Assembly: GCA_013213875.1 (NCBI GenBank)
Contig: JABSSV010000213.1
Location: forward strand, 1 to 12,896
Reading direction: 5' to 3'
Source of the DNA: Lysobacterales bacterium
GTDB taxonomy: Bacteria; Pseudomonadota; Gammaproteobacteria; Xanthomonadales; SZUA-36
Length of the DNA stretch: 12,896 nt
Both the position numbers and the translations under genes were made by a program. Below the pieces are notes generated by a model. The model saw only the letters and a program-made list of their open reading frames with translations, was not told the DNA's origin and ran no database searches. Of this stretch, positions 6,458 through 12,896 are shown one piece after another (the stretch's first letter is position 1; each line of letters starts with the position of its first letter).

Positions 6458-7489
6458 TCAGTCGGAGCAGCGCTCTGAAGTTTGCTGACGATAGGCTCGC
6501 AAGTGACAGTTGATGGTTTCCAGCAGCTCTGCGTTTACTACGCCGGCGTTGGCGCTGGCGCTCCGGGCCGCTGCAAACTGCTGTGCCCAGGCGGCCCGTT
6601 CCGTATCACTGACACGCACCGTTTCGATGCCTTCCTCCGCCAGCGCCTCAAGCGAGGCCTGATCGTCCGCTATGCCCTGCGCATCGAAGCCACGATAGAT
6701 ATCAGTCATCAGTTCACGGATCAGCGCCTGGTCCGCGGCCGCAATCTTGTTCCAGTGGCGTTTATCAATGAGCAGTCCGGCATACACATAGGCCAGCGGC
6801 ACATCGGTCAGGTAGTTCATAACCGTGTGCCATTGCATGACGATGACACCCACCGGCGGCCCCATGACTGTGTCGATGAGCTCCGTCTGCAAGCCGGTGA
6901 GCACGTCCGTCAGCGGCAGAGGGACACCGGAAACGCCCAGGGTTTCCGTGGCCGCGACGGCGACCTTGTCGCCTTCGGGAATCCACACCTTGACGCCCTG
7001 CATGGATTCGCGGGTGTCCAGGGGGGTGGCGGAAATCAGATAGGCAAAGCCGCCGCCGGCAAAGCCAAAGGTCACGTAGCCCGCCTCATCAAGTCGTTCA
7101 TAGAGCAACTGATCCACGCGCTCACGCACGTAGCTGACCTCGTCGTAGTCACGAAACAGCATGGGCAGCGCGTAGATCTCTGCCTCCGGCAAAAAGGCGC
7201 GCAGGCCGCCGGAGGTGAAAACGCCGCCGTGTAATTGCCCGACCCGCATCTTGCGTCGTACCTGGGCATCATTACCCTGCACGCCGCCGCCGTAAATCTT
7301 GAAATTGACCCGGCCCTCCGTGCGGCGCTCGATCTCATCGGTGGTAGCGCGCAGGGTCGCCATCCAGTCGGTCCCGTCCGGGACAATGGTGGCAATCTTC
7401 AGCGTCACCTGGGCAGTGGCTTCGGTAGCTGGGGTAAGCCCTAGGGTGGCCAGCAGGGTCGCGGCCAGCAGCGATCTAAAAAAGCTCAT
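6458..7489 (-). CDS. dctP: TRAP transporter periplasmic binding protein (DctP family, TatT-associated)
   Basis: 343 residues with a signal peptide (cleavage probably after ATA, residue 26). DctP-family marks (PF03480) are LKIATIVPDGTDW at the mature N-terminus, the Gly-rich YGGGVQGND region (66-74), LPMLFRDYDEV (108-117), and TDVLTGLQTELID (194-206). The family's usual ligand-binding arginine, in a G-x-K-x-R motif, is here GVKVWIPEGD with Trp169 in its place. This suggests a ligand other than a simple carboxylate. Two cysteines near the C-terminus (328, 341) could form a disulfide. A good SD (GAGGGG) precedes the ATG. The gene follows tatT by 11 nt and leads into dctQ. Confidence 0.92.
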   Translation of the reverse strand: MSFFRSLLAATLLATLGLTPATEATAQVTLKIATIVPDGTDWMATLRATTDEIERRTEGRVNFKIYGGGVQGNDAQVRRKMRVGQLHGGVFTSGGLRAFLPEAEIYALPMLFRDYDEVSYVRERVDQLLYERLDEAGYVTFGFAGGGFAYLISATPLDTRESMQGVKVWIPEGDKVAVAATETLGVSGVPLPLTDVLTGLQTELIDTVMGPPVGVIVMQWHTVMNYLTDVPLAYVYAGLLIDKRHWNKIAAADQALIRELMTDIYRGFDAQGIADDQASLEALAEEGIETVRVSDTERAAWAQQFAAARSASANAGVVNAELLETINCHLRAYRQQTSERCSD

Positions 7490-7500
7490 AGTTCCCCTCG

Positions 7501-8361
7501 TCAGAAATGGTCGTCAGCGCCGTCGAGCAGTTCCCGCGCATTGCGCTGGGCCAGGGTGTTCATCAGAGTCAAACCCGGCGCCACCGGATCCGCGGCCAGC
7601 GCCGCTTCCAGCAGCTGGTCGTGTAACTCGCGATCGTACAGTGTGCGTGCATAGTACCGTGCGTAGTCCACGGGAACCGACAAATCCTTGCCGCCAGAAA
7701 GTTCCAGCGCGCGCTCGAAATAGGCTTTGCCGGCCGGAAAGTCGCCGCCAAGGGCCGGCGGACGAATGGTGGCAACCACGCCGAGATAGCGTGCCACATC
7801 CGCGCTGCGGAAGTCTGGATCGAGCGTGGCCACCCGCTCCAGGGCAGCCTTGGCGCGGGGCAGCTTGCTCAGGGCTGACATATCACCCGCATTGCTTTGG
7901 ATCTGGGCCAGCCAGGCAAGACTATAGCTGTAGAGGGCGGGCGCATCCGCCTTCGTGAGCTGGTCCAGCGTGTCCAGAAACTCTTGATAGCGCAGGTCCT
8001 GCGCACCACAGGTGGCCCCATTGCTGGCGCAGAGTGCCTGCTGGCCGTAGTCAAAGGCGCGCTCTGTCAGGCGCGCAGCCCGCTCCGGTTCCGTTACAAA
8101 CAGCGTGCCATAGGCGGCATAGAGCTCGGCCGTTGTGGCCAGTAGTTCGGGGTTTTTCGAATCGCCCGCAGCCAGGCTGTCGAGCACCAGCAGGAATGCT
8201 GGCGCGCCGTCGCGGACCGTCTCCGGGTCGTTTTGGTTGAGGATGGCGGTTCCCAACTGATCCGTAAGTTGGCTGGTGGCATTGTCCACCACAGTGGCAC
8301 AGGCTGACAGCAGCGCGAGCGTGAGCAGCAGGAGAATACGTGGGAAAAACGCTGGATTCAT
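7501..8361 (-). CDS. TatT-like TPR lipoprotein associated with a TRAP transporter
   Basis: 286 residues. A lipoprotein signal peptide ends in LLSAC, with Cys21 as the lipidated residue. The rest is alpha-helical with TPR-like repeats; the segment PALGGDFPAGKAYFERALEL and the following VDYARYYARTLYDRELH are typical of the TRAP transporter T-component family (TatT, first described in Treponema pallidum Tp0956). In that system TatT forms a trimer with a pore-like channel and binds the P subunit. The gene is first in the operon and 11 nt before dctP, just the context known for TatT. Its partner and ligand are not known; hydrophobic ligands were suggested for the treponemal system. No clear SD is seen at the ATG. 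Confidence 0.88.
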   Translation of the reverse strand: MNPAFFPRILLLLTLALLSACATVVDNATSQLTDQLGTAILNQNDPETVRDGAPAFLLVLDSLAAGDSKNPELLATTAELYAAYGTLFVTEPERAARLTERAFDYGQQALCASNGATCGAQDLRYQEFLDTLDQLTKADAPALYSYSLAWLAQIQSNAGDMSALSKLPRAKAALERVATLDPDFRSADVARYLGVVATIRPPALGGDFPAGKAYFERALELSGGKDLSVPVDYARYYARTLYDRELHDQLLEAALAADPVAPGLTLMNTLAQRNARELLDGADDHF

Positions 8362-8402
8362 GATGTTTGCGAACAGGCCGTCGCTAAAGCCACAAAAGCC
8401 GC

Positions 8403-8408
8403 ATTATA
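8403..8408 (-). promoter_or_regulatory. -10 element of the tatT-dctPQM operon
   Basis: On the minus strand a perfect TATAAT sits 41 bp upstream of the tatT ATG. The best -35 with 18-bp spacing is TGAAAA, a weak match. Transcription would start near 8396, leaving a leader of about 35 nt. Confidence 0.55.
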
Positions 8409-8440
8409 GCCTGTACAATAAGGAGGTTTTCACCACCAGT

Positions 8441-8456
8441 CTCCCTGCTCAGGGAG
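8441..8456 (+). promoter_or_regulatory. Inverted repeat / hairpin just before the gcdH ribosome binding site
   Basis: CTCCCTG and CAGGGAG form a perfect inverted repeat with a 2-nt centre, ending 13 nt before the gcdH ATG and directly next to the SD-like GGAAG (8458-8462). In RNA it would make a small hairpin in the gcdH leader. In DNA it lies at about -45 to -60 of the divergent tatT promoter and could be an operator. A TACAAT -10-like element for gcdH is at 8414-8419 without a good -35. Confidence 0.4.
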
Positions 8457-8469
8457 TGGAAGCCCCAAC

Positions 8470-9633
8470 ATGCAAAAACTCAATCCTCTCGATCTTTATG
8501 ACGTCCGCTCCATGCTCTCGGAAGAAGAGGTGATGGTACAGGACACGGTGGCCCGATTTGTCGATGACGAAGTTTTGCCGATTATCGGCGAGTGCTTCGA
8601 GCATGGACGTTTCCCGGCTGAGCTGGTGCCGCAGATCGCTGCCATGGGGCTGCTGGGCAGTTCCCTGGAAGGTTACGGATGCGCAGGCCTGAACGGCGTG
8701 GCCTATGGTTTGATCTGCCAGGAACTGGAGCGCGGCGACAGCGGTCTGCGCAGCTTCGTTTCCGTGCAGTCCAGCCTGGTCATGTATCCGATCTACAGCT
8801 ACGGCTCTGAGGAGCAGAAGGAACGCTGGCTGCCGGCCATGGCCAGCGGGGAAGCGATCGGTTGCTTTGGTCTCACGGAGCCCCACGGTGGCTCTGACCC
8901 CGCCAACATGAAGACCACCGCCCGTCGCGACGGAGATGACTGGGTTATCAACGGCGCCAAAATGTGGATCACGAACGGCACCATCGCGGATGTGGCCGTG
9001 GTTTGGGCTATGACTGAAGACGGTGTGCGTGGCTTCCTGGTGGAAAAGGGAACGCCCGGTTTTGAAGCGCCGGAGATTGAGCACAAGTTCTCTCTGCGCG
9101 CATCAATTACCTCGTCCCTGTTTTTCGACAATGTGCGCATTCCCGCGGCCAATATGCTGCCGGACATCAAGGGTTTGAAAGGCCCGTTGAGCTGTCTGAC
9201 CCAGGCCCGCTACGGCATCACCTGGGGTGGAATTGGTGCCGCTCAGGCCTGTCTTGCTGAAGTGCTGGACTATACGGAAACGCGCGAAATGTTCGGGCGG
9301 CCACTCAACCACAACCAGGCGGTGCAGCTGCGGCTGGCGGATATGGGGCGCCGCATTACCGCGGCACAGATGCTCAGCTTGCAGCTGGGGCGGCTGAAGG
9401 ACGCGGGGCGACTGCATCCGACGCAGGTCTCGGTAGCCAAGTGGAACAACATTCGCATGGCTATTGATATTGCCCGCGATTGCCGTGACCTGCTGGGTGG
9501 TGCTGGAATCAGCGTGGAATATGGCGCCATTCGTCATGCGCTGAACCTTGAGAGTGTCATCACCTATGAAGGCACGGAGTCCGTGCACCAGTTGGTGGTA
9601 GGTAAAGAACTGACGGGCGTAAACGCCTTCTAA
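8470..9633 (+). CDS. gcdH: Glutaryl-CoA dehydrogenase
   Basis: 387 residues of the acyl-CoA dehydrogenase fold. The middle is unmistakably of the glutaryl-CoA branch: SVQSSLVMYPIYSYGSEEQ, then CFGLTEPHGGSDP (FAD/substrate loop), GLKGPLSCLTQARYGITWG, and the C-terminal run GGAGISVEYGAIRHALNLES then VITYEGTES. Glu367 in TYEGT is the catalytic base. Arg94 (SGLRS) matches the arginine that holds the distal carboxylate of glutaryl-CoA in the human enzyme. It oxidises and decarboxylates glutaryl-CoA to crotonyl-CoA in lysine, tryptophan and aromatic breakdown, passing electrons to ETF. It is cytoplasmic and appears alone, divergent from the TRAP operon. An SD-like GGAAG lies 7 nt before the ATG. 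Confidence 0.95.
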   Translation: MQKLNPLDLYDVRSMLSEEEVMVQDTVARFVDDEVLPIIGECFEHGRFPAELVPQIAAMGLLGSSLEGYGCAGLNGVAYGLICQELERGDSGLRSFVSVQSSLVMYPIYSYGSEEQKERWLPAMASGEAIGCFGLTEPHGGSDPANMKTTARRDGDDWVINGAKMWITNGTIADVAVVWAMTEDGVRGFLVEKGTPGFEAPEIEHKFSLRASITSSLFFDNVRIPAANMLPDIKGLKGPLSCLTQARYGITWGGIGAAQACLAEVLDYTETREMFGRPLNHNQAVQLRLADMGRRITAAQMLSLQLGRLKDAGRLHPTQVSVAKWNNIRMAIDIARDCRDLLGGAGISVEYGAIRHALNLESVITYEGTESVHQLVVGKELTGVNAF

Positions 9634-9716
9634 ACGCTATCGCTTGCACGAGCGCACCGTTACGGTGCCACGGTTGTTATCGACTGCTTGCGCCGCACGG
9701 GGTGCAACAAATCCGC

Positions 9717-9722
9717 TATAAT
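9717..9722 (+). promoter_or_regulatory. -10 element upstream of nhaD
   Basis: A perfect TATAAT sits 62 bp before the nhaD ATG. No good -35 is seen at the normal distance; TTGCGC at 9688 is too far. Transcription would start near 9729, at the very base of the hairpin that follows. It may therefore need an activator. Confidence 0.45.
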
Positions 9723-9728
9723 GCGGCG

Positions 9729-9763
9729 CCGCTGGCCAGTGTGGTCAGCGGTTTTTGTTTTTT
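9729..9763 (+). terminator. Terminator-like hairpin between gcdH and nhaD
   Basis: CCGCTGGCC (9729-9737) pairs with GGTCAGCGG (9743-9751) through nine base pairs, one a G.U wobble, around the loop AGTGT. A T-rich tail follows at once (five T, G, six T). It looks like an intrinsic terminator for gcdH, lying 95 bp after its stop. It also lies in the leader of nhaD, between the TATAAT and the start codon, so it could act as an attenuator or as a 5' stabilising hairpin. A second small hairpin without a T tail is at 9654-9668. Confidence 0.6.
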
Positions 9764-9784
9764 GAATGATGGGATGAGATAACT

Positions 9785-11236
9785 ATGAAGCTTTCCTCCT
9801 CAATGTCCCTGCCACGGCTCTTCGCGGCCCTGGTGCTGATGCTGGCGCCGGGACTGGCCTTCGCAGCCGGTGGTGACATGAATCTAATCAATAGCCCGCT
9901 GGGCATCACGGCACTGGTTATATTCGTGCTCGCCTACTCGCTCGTGATCATGGAGGAGAAGCTGCATCTGCAGAAATCCAAGCCAGTGATTGTGGCGGCC
10001 GGTCTGATCTGGGCCCTGGTAGCCATTACCTACGCTGGCATGGGCGATATCAGCACGCCGGAAACGATTCTGGAGCACAACCTGCTTGAGTTCGTGGAGT
10101 TGTTCCTGTTCCTGCTGGCGGCCATGACCTTTATCAATACCATGGAGGAGCGCGGCGTTTTTGATGTGCTGCGCGTCTGGCTGGTAACCCGTGGCTTTAC
10201 GCTGCGACAGATCTTCTGGATCACCGGCGTCATTGCGTTCTTCCTGTCACCGATTGCTGATAACCTGACTACGGCGCTGCTCATGGCTACCGTGGTCATG
10301 GCGGTCGGTCAGCAGAACCATAAGTTTGTCGCCATCGCCTGTTTGAATATCGTGGTCGCGGCCAACGCCGGCGGCGCCTTCAGCCCCTTCGGCGATATCA
10401 CGACGCTGATGGTTTGGCAGGCAGAAATGGTTGAGTTCCAGCAGTTCTTCGCTCTGTTCGTCCCATCGGTGGTGAACTGGGTGGTGACGGCCGGCATTAT
10501 TTCTCTCTGGGTGAGCAATGAAATGCCGCCGCCGGTCAAGGATTCCGCGGAGCTGAAATACGGTGCCTGGTTCGTGGTTGGTCTGTTCATTCTCACCATC
10601 AGCATGGCGGTTTCTGCGCACAACCTGCTGCACCTGCCGCCGGTGCTGGGCATGATGACCGGTCTTGGTTTCCTGAAATTGTTCGGCTATTACTTGCAGC
10701 GCCGCGACATGAAACTGCAGCAGAGCGGAGCTGATCTGGGTGATGATATGGGGGAGCAGGCCATGGGCCATGGTCATGGCCCGGCGCCGGGTGTGTATAA
10801 CATCTACGCTAACCTGCAGCGTGCTGAGTGGGACACGTTGATGTTCTTCTACGGCGTTATTCTCTGCGTGGGCGGTCTGGGTACCTTTGGTTACCTGGCT
10901 GTGGGTTCCCAAATCACCTACACGGACCTGGGCCCCACCGTTGCCAACATCATTGTCGGCTTTGCCTCTGCCATCGTGGACAACATTCCGGTCATGTTTG
11001 CGGTGCTGGAAATGAAACCTGAAATGGATCTTTTCCAGTGGCTGCTGGTGACCCTGACTGCGGGCGTGGGCGGTTCCATGCTGTCAATCGGTTCAGCGGC
11101 CGGTGTGGCCGTTATGGGGCAGGCGCGTGGCATCTACACCTTCTTCTCGCACCTCAAGTTTGCCTGGGCTGTGATGCTCGGCTACTTCGCCAGTATCTGG
11201 GTGCACTTTCTGCTCAACGCACCGCCCGGAGCGTAA
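9785..11236 (+). CDS. nhaD: NhaD-type Na+/H+ antiporter
   Basis: 483 residues with an N-terminal signal-like segment (about 10-28, ending AFA) and about a dozen further membrane segments. Marks of the NhaD branch of the ion transporter superfamily are SPIADNLTTALLMATVVMAVG (155-175), NIVVAANAGGAFSPFGDITT (188-207) and VDNIPVMFAVLEM (398-410), the last two holding the conserved Asn/Asp residues thought to bind cation. It exports Na+ (or Li+) in exchange for protons, which fits a salt-loving cell and supports the Na+ gradient that TRAP transporters use. A short His-rich loop, MGHGHGP (327-333), lies between two membrane segments and might sense pH. A GGGATGAG stretch serves as the SD. It ends in a bidirectional terminator. 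Confidence 0.92.
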   Translation: MKLSSSMSLPRLFAALVLMLAPGLAFAAGGDMNLINSPLGITALVIFVLAYSLVIMEEKLHLQKSKPVIVAAGLIWALVAITYAGMGDISTPETILEHNLLEFVELFLFLLAAMTFINTMEERGVFDVLRVWLVTRGFTLRQIFWITGVIAFFLSPIADNLTTALLMATVVMAVGQQNHKFVAIACLNIVVAANAGGAFSPFGDITTLMVWQAEMVEFQQFFALFVPSVVNWVVTAGIISLWVSNEMPPPVKDSAELKYGAWFVVGLFILTISMAVSAHNLLHLPPVLGMMTGLGFLKLFGYYLQRRDMKLQQSGADLGDDMGEQAMGHGHGPAPGVYNIYANLQRAEWDTLMFFYGVILCVGGLGTFGYLAVGSQITYTDLGPTVANIIVGFASAIVDNIPVMFAVLEMKPEMDLFQWLLVTLTAGVGGSMLSIGSAAGVAVMGQARGIYTFFSHLKFAWAVMLGYFASIWVHFLLNAPPGA

Positions 11237-11249
11237 TTAGCGAGCAAAG

Positions 11250-11279
11250 AAAAGGCCGGCAATTTGCCGGCCTTTTTTT
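11250..11279. terminator. Bidirectional intrinsic terminator between nhaD and the kinase-like gene
   Basis: A 7-bp GC stem (GGCCGGC at 11254-11260 with GCCGGCC at 11266-11272), extendable by A-T pairs, has seven T on the right and an A-rich run on the left. It therefore ends nhaD transcripts to the right and the convergent minus-strand gene to the left. It begins 13 nt after the nhaD stop. Confidence 0.85.
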
Positions 11280-11293
11280 ATTCTTGCTGGCGT

Positions 11294-11953
11294 CTAGTCC
11301 CGTTCCAGTTTCTGCGCCAGCGCCTGCCAATTGCCGAGGAAGCCGCCCGGCCCGGTGGGTTGCTTGCTCAGGCCGATGCGCTGCAGAAAGCTGCGCTGTG
11401 GTGGTGCCGGACTGGACCCTGGAATATGTTTGAAGTCGAACATGACGGGCATCCAGGTGCTGGCGCTGCGCCGCAGCTTGGCGCTGGCCATGAAGTCGTC
11501 GATGCCCTTGAGTGAGTGTTCTTCACTGGTGCGCGCAATCACCTCCGCTGTGCGCATAAGATACTCCGGAATGCTGCCGTAGCGACGGCCGAGATCTTTG
11601 ATGCTGATCCCATCCACAAACTCCTGCAGAAAGCACAGGCTGGCCTTGCCGTCCTGACCAATCACCCGAATCGGTTTGGCCGTGTAGGCGGTCAGTGCCG
11701 GTTGCGCACGCAGGGTCCGATTTTGCATCATTTCAAAAATCGCGATGTTCTTATCGATTTTCTTGCGATACCAGTCCACAGCGGCGGACTTGTAGGCTTT
11801 CAGGGCCAGCGTTTCACCTTGGAAATGCACCTTGTAAACGGTACAGGTACGCCCCGTCCCGACCTTCTCCAGTAGTTCGATGCCGGCGGGCAATTTGAGC
11901 CCCTCGGTCTCCGGGTTCAGTGCGTCCGGTTGTGGTGATGCTGAATCGGTCAT
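11294..11953 (-). CDS. Small, divergent protein-kinase-like protein, function unknown
   Basis: 219 residues from the ATG at 11953. The N-lobe of a protein kinase fold is visible: a glycine loop VGTGRTCTVYKV (residues 30-41), the ATP-binding lysine in LALKAYK, and a hinge-like FLQEFVDGISIKDLG. The C-lobe is abnormal. The place of the HRD catalytic loop reads EEHSLKGIDDFM, with no clear catalytic Asp and Asn pair, and the DFG place reads FDFKHIPG. Only about 45 residues follow, so the C-lobe is cut short compared with normal kinases. It may be an atypical kinase related to LPS/InaA-type kinases or a pseudokinase. A GTG at 12058 would add a Trp-rich leader of 35 residues that looks non-coding; Met at 11965 is also possible. 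No start has a good SD. It is a single-gene unit, divergent from the YeiH-like gene. Confidence 0.65.
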   Translation of the reverse strand: MTDSASPQPDALNPETEGLKLPAGIELLEKVGTGRTCTVYKVHFQGETLALKAYKSAAVDWYRKKIDKNIAIFEMMQNRTLRAQPALTAYTAKPIRVIGQDGKASLCFLQEFVDGISIKDLGRRYGSIPEYLMRTAEVIARTSEEHSLKGIDDFMASAKLRRSASTWMPVMFDFKHIPGSSPAPPQRSFLQRIGLSKQPTGPGGFLGNWQALAQKLERD

Positions 11954-12041
11954 GAGGGAGAGCATAAGCAGTTTAAGTTGGTGACGCCACAATTGACCGC
12001 AAGGCCAGGGCACAGTTCCCCATGGCCACCCGAAGAAGATC

Positions 12042-12069
12042 ATGACCGGGCAATGCACGGTCGTTTAAT
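12042..12069 (+). promoter_or_regulatory. Possible promoter for the YeiH-like gene
   Basis: ATGACC (12042-12047), a 16-bp spacer and TTTAAT (12064-12069) make a modest sigma70-like pair about 47 bp before the ATG. Both boxes are imperfect, so this is a weak call. It lies in the 162-bp region between the divergent genes, which otherwise shows nothing I can support. Confidence 0.3.
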
Positions 12070-12115
12070 TTCCAGCTAAGAGCAGGTAGGCTTGCCGCTG
12101 CCGAATTTCGAGTCG

Positions 12116-12896
12116 ATGCGCATGGTTCAGAACCGTTTCCTGCAACCCGTTCCGGGTGTTTTGCTGGCCCTACTGCTGGCCCTGCTCGGTCATGCGCTGG
12201 CGGACTGGCTGGGCAAGGACCTCATGGACATGCCGAAGAGTCCGATCAGCCCCATCATGATGGCTATCCTGCTCGGCATGCTGCTGCGCAACACGCTGGG
12301 CCTGCCGGCCTGGGCCGATGCGGGTGTGCGCTTCAGCCTGGTGCGTCTGCTGCGCCTTGGCATCGTGCTGCTGGGAATTCGTCTGGGACTTGGTCAGGCC
12401 GGTACCATCGGTCTTCAGGCGCTGCCCGTGATTATTGGCTGCGTAGCAGCGGCACTGGTGCTGGTCACCTGGCTCAGCAAGCGCCTGGGGCTTTCCGCGC
12501 GGCTCGGCACCTTAATTGCCACCGGCACCGGTATCTGCGGGGCGACGGCCATTGTGGCCCTGTCGCCCACCATCCGGGCTCGGGATGATGAAACCGCCTA
12601 TGCGATTGCCTGCATTACCGTGTTCGGCGTGGCCGCCATGCTGGCTTATCCGTTTCTGGCGCACTGGTTCTTTGCTGGCGATGCGCTAAAGGCCGGCCTC
12701 TTCCTCGGCACGTCCGTGCATGAAACGGCCCAGGTAGCGGGGGCTGGTCTGGTTTATCAGGAGCTTTACAGCAGTCAGCAGGCGCTGGATACGGCGACGG
12801 TTACCAAGCTGGTGCGCAATCTGGGCATGCTGGTGGTGATTCCGCTGTTGGGTTTTCTCTATCAGCGTCAGGCCAGTGACAGTGTGGCGGCAACGC
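12116..12896 (+). CDS. YeiH/UPF0324 family membrane protein (putative sulfate exporter), C-terminus cut by window
   Basis: The frame is open from the ATG at 12116 to the window end (260 codons). It is hydrophobic with repeated membrane segments. Family marks (PF03601) are SPISPIMMAILLGMLLRN (about 42-59), LRLGIVLLGIRLGLGQ, GTGICGATAIVALSPTIRA (about 136-154) followed by the charged DDETAYAIACITVFG, and GTSVHETAQVAGAG (about 193-206). The family is annotated as putative sulfate exporter; transport of sulfonate-derived sulfate or similar anions is suggested for some members but is not proven in general. A second ATG two codons later (12122) is equally possible; neither has a clear SD. The usual length is about 330-350, so roughly a quarter is missing past the window edge. 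Confidence 0.88.
   Translation, partial: MRMVQNRFLQPVPGVLLALLLALLGHALADWLGKDLMDMPKSPISPIMMAILLGMLLRNTLGLPAWADAGVRFSLVRLLRLGIVLLGIRLGLGQAGTIGLQALPVIIGCVAAALVLVTWLSKRLGLSARLGTLIATGTGICGATAIVALSPTIRARDDETAYAIACITVFGVAAMLAYPFLAHWFFAGDALKAGLFLGTSVHETAQVAGAGLVYQELYSSQQALDTATVTKLVRNLGMLVVIPLLGFLYQRQASDSVAAT

Noticed and set aside
8421..8426. Perfect AGGAGG as ribosome binding site of a small gene or of gcdH
   Set aside because: No start codon lies 4-12 nt downstream and the gcdH ATG is 43 nt away; a nearer GGAAG serves gcdH.
11954..12058. 35-residue N-terminal extension of the kinase-like gene from a GTG start
   Set aside because: The extension is Trp- and Pro-rich, lacks an SD, and lies in the divergent promoter region; the kinase-like part begins well after the ATG at 11953.
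1..12896. CRISPR arrays, tRNA or rRNA genes, insertion sequences, phage or toxin-antitoxin genes
   Set aside because: No repeat-spacer pattern, tRNA-like cloverleaf, transposase or phage motif was seen on reading both strands.

Overview
The window looks like chromosomal DNA of a GC-rich, aerobic, probably marine gammaproteobacterium. It carries an Mla phospholipid-trafficking operon, a TRAP transporter with a TatT-type lipoprotein, an NhaD-type Na+/H+ antiporter and a glutaryl-CoA dehydrogenase. That mix, and the look of the proteins, recalls Halieaceae/Cellvibrionales (OM60/NOR5-like) bacteria. The assignment is an inference from memory of such proteins, not a database result.

Layout. (1) Positions 1-2842, minus strand: mlaF-mlaE-mlaD-mlaC and the start of mlaA, tightly packed with ATGA overlaps. 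Together they make the inner-membrane ABC complex, the periplasmic carrier and the outer-membrane lipoprotein of the phospholipid transport path. (2) Positions 2843-3695: about 850 bp with no convincing protein gene. It holds a minus-strand promoter-like element, a GC-rich stretch rich in hairpins, and a strong minus-strand intrinsic terminator. Together these delimit a putative structured RNA of about 400 nt. Just upstream of its promoter are two perfect and one relaxed DnaA box within 77 bp. (3) Positions 3696-4757, plus strand: a MobA-like nucleotidyltransferase of unknown substrate, whose last 19 codons overlap the next operon antisense. (4) Positions 4698-8361, minus strand: a four-gene TRAP operon, tatT (TPR lipoprotein) - dctP - dctQ - dctM, with a perfect TATAAT -10 element in front. 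(5) Positions 8470-9633, plus strand: gcdH, glutaryl-CoA dehydrogenase, divergent from the TRAP operon. (6) Positions 9785-11236, plus strand: nhaD, ending in a bidirectional terminator. (7) Positions 11294-11953, minus strand: a small, divergent protein-kinase-like gene. (8) Positions 12116-12896, plus strand: the first 260 codons of a YeiH/UPF0324 membrane protein, cut by the window end.

Most genes are ordinary. The parts most worth a second look are the unexplained RNA-like region with its DnaA-box cluster, the TatT-associated TRAP transporter whose binding protein lacks the usual ligand arginine, the degenerate kinase-like gene, and the hairpins placed at the 5' ends of gcdH and nhaD.
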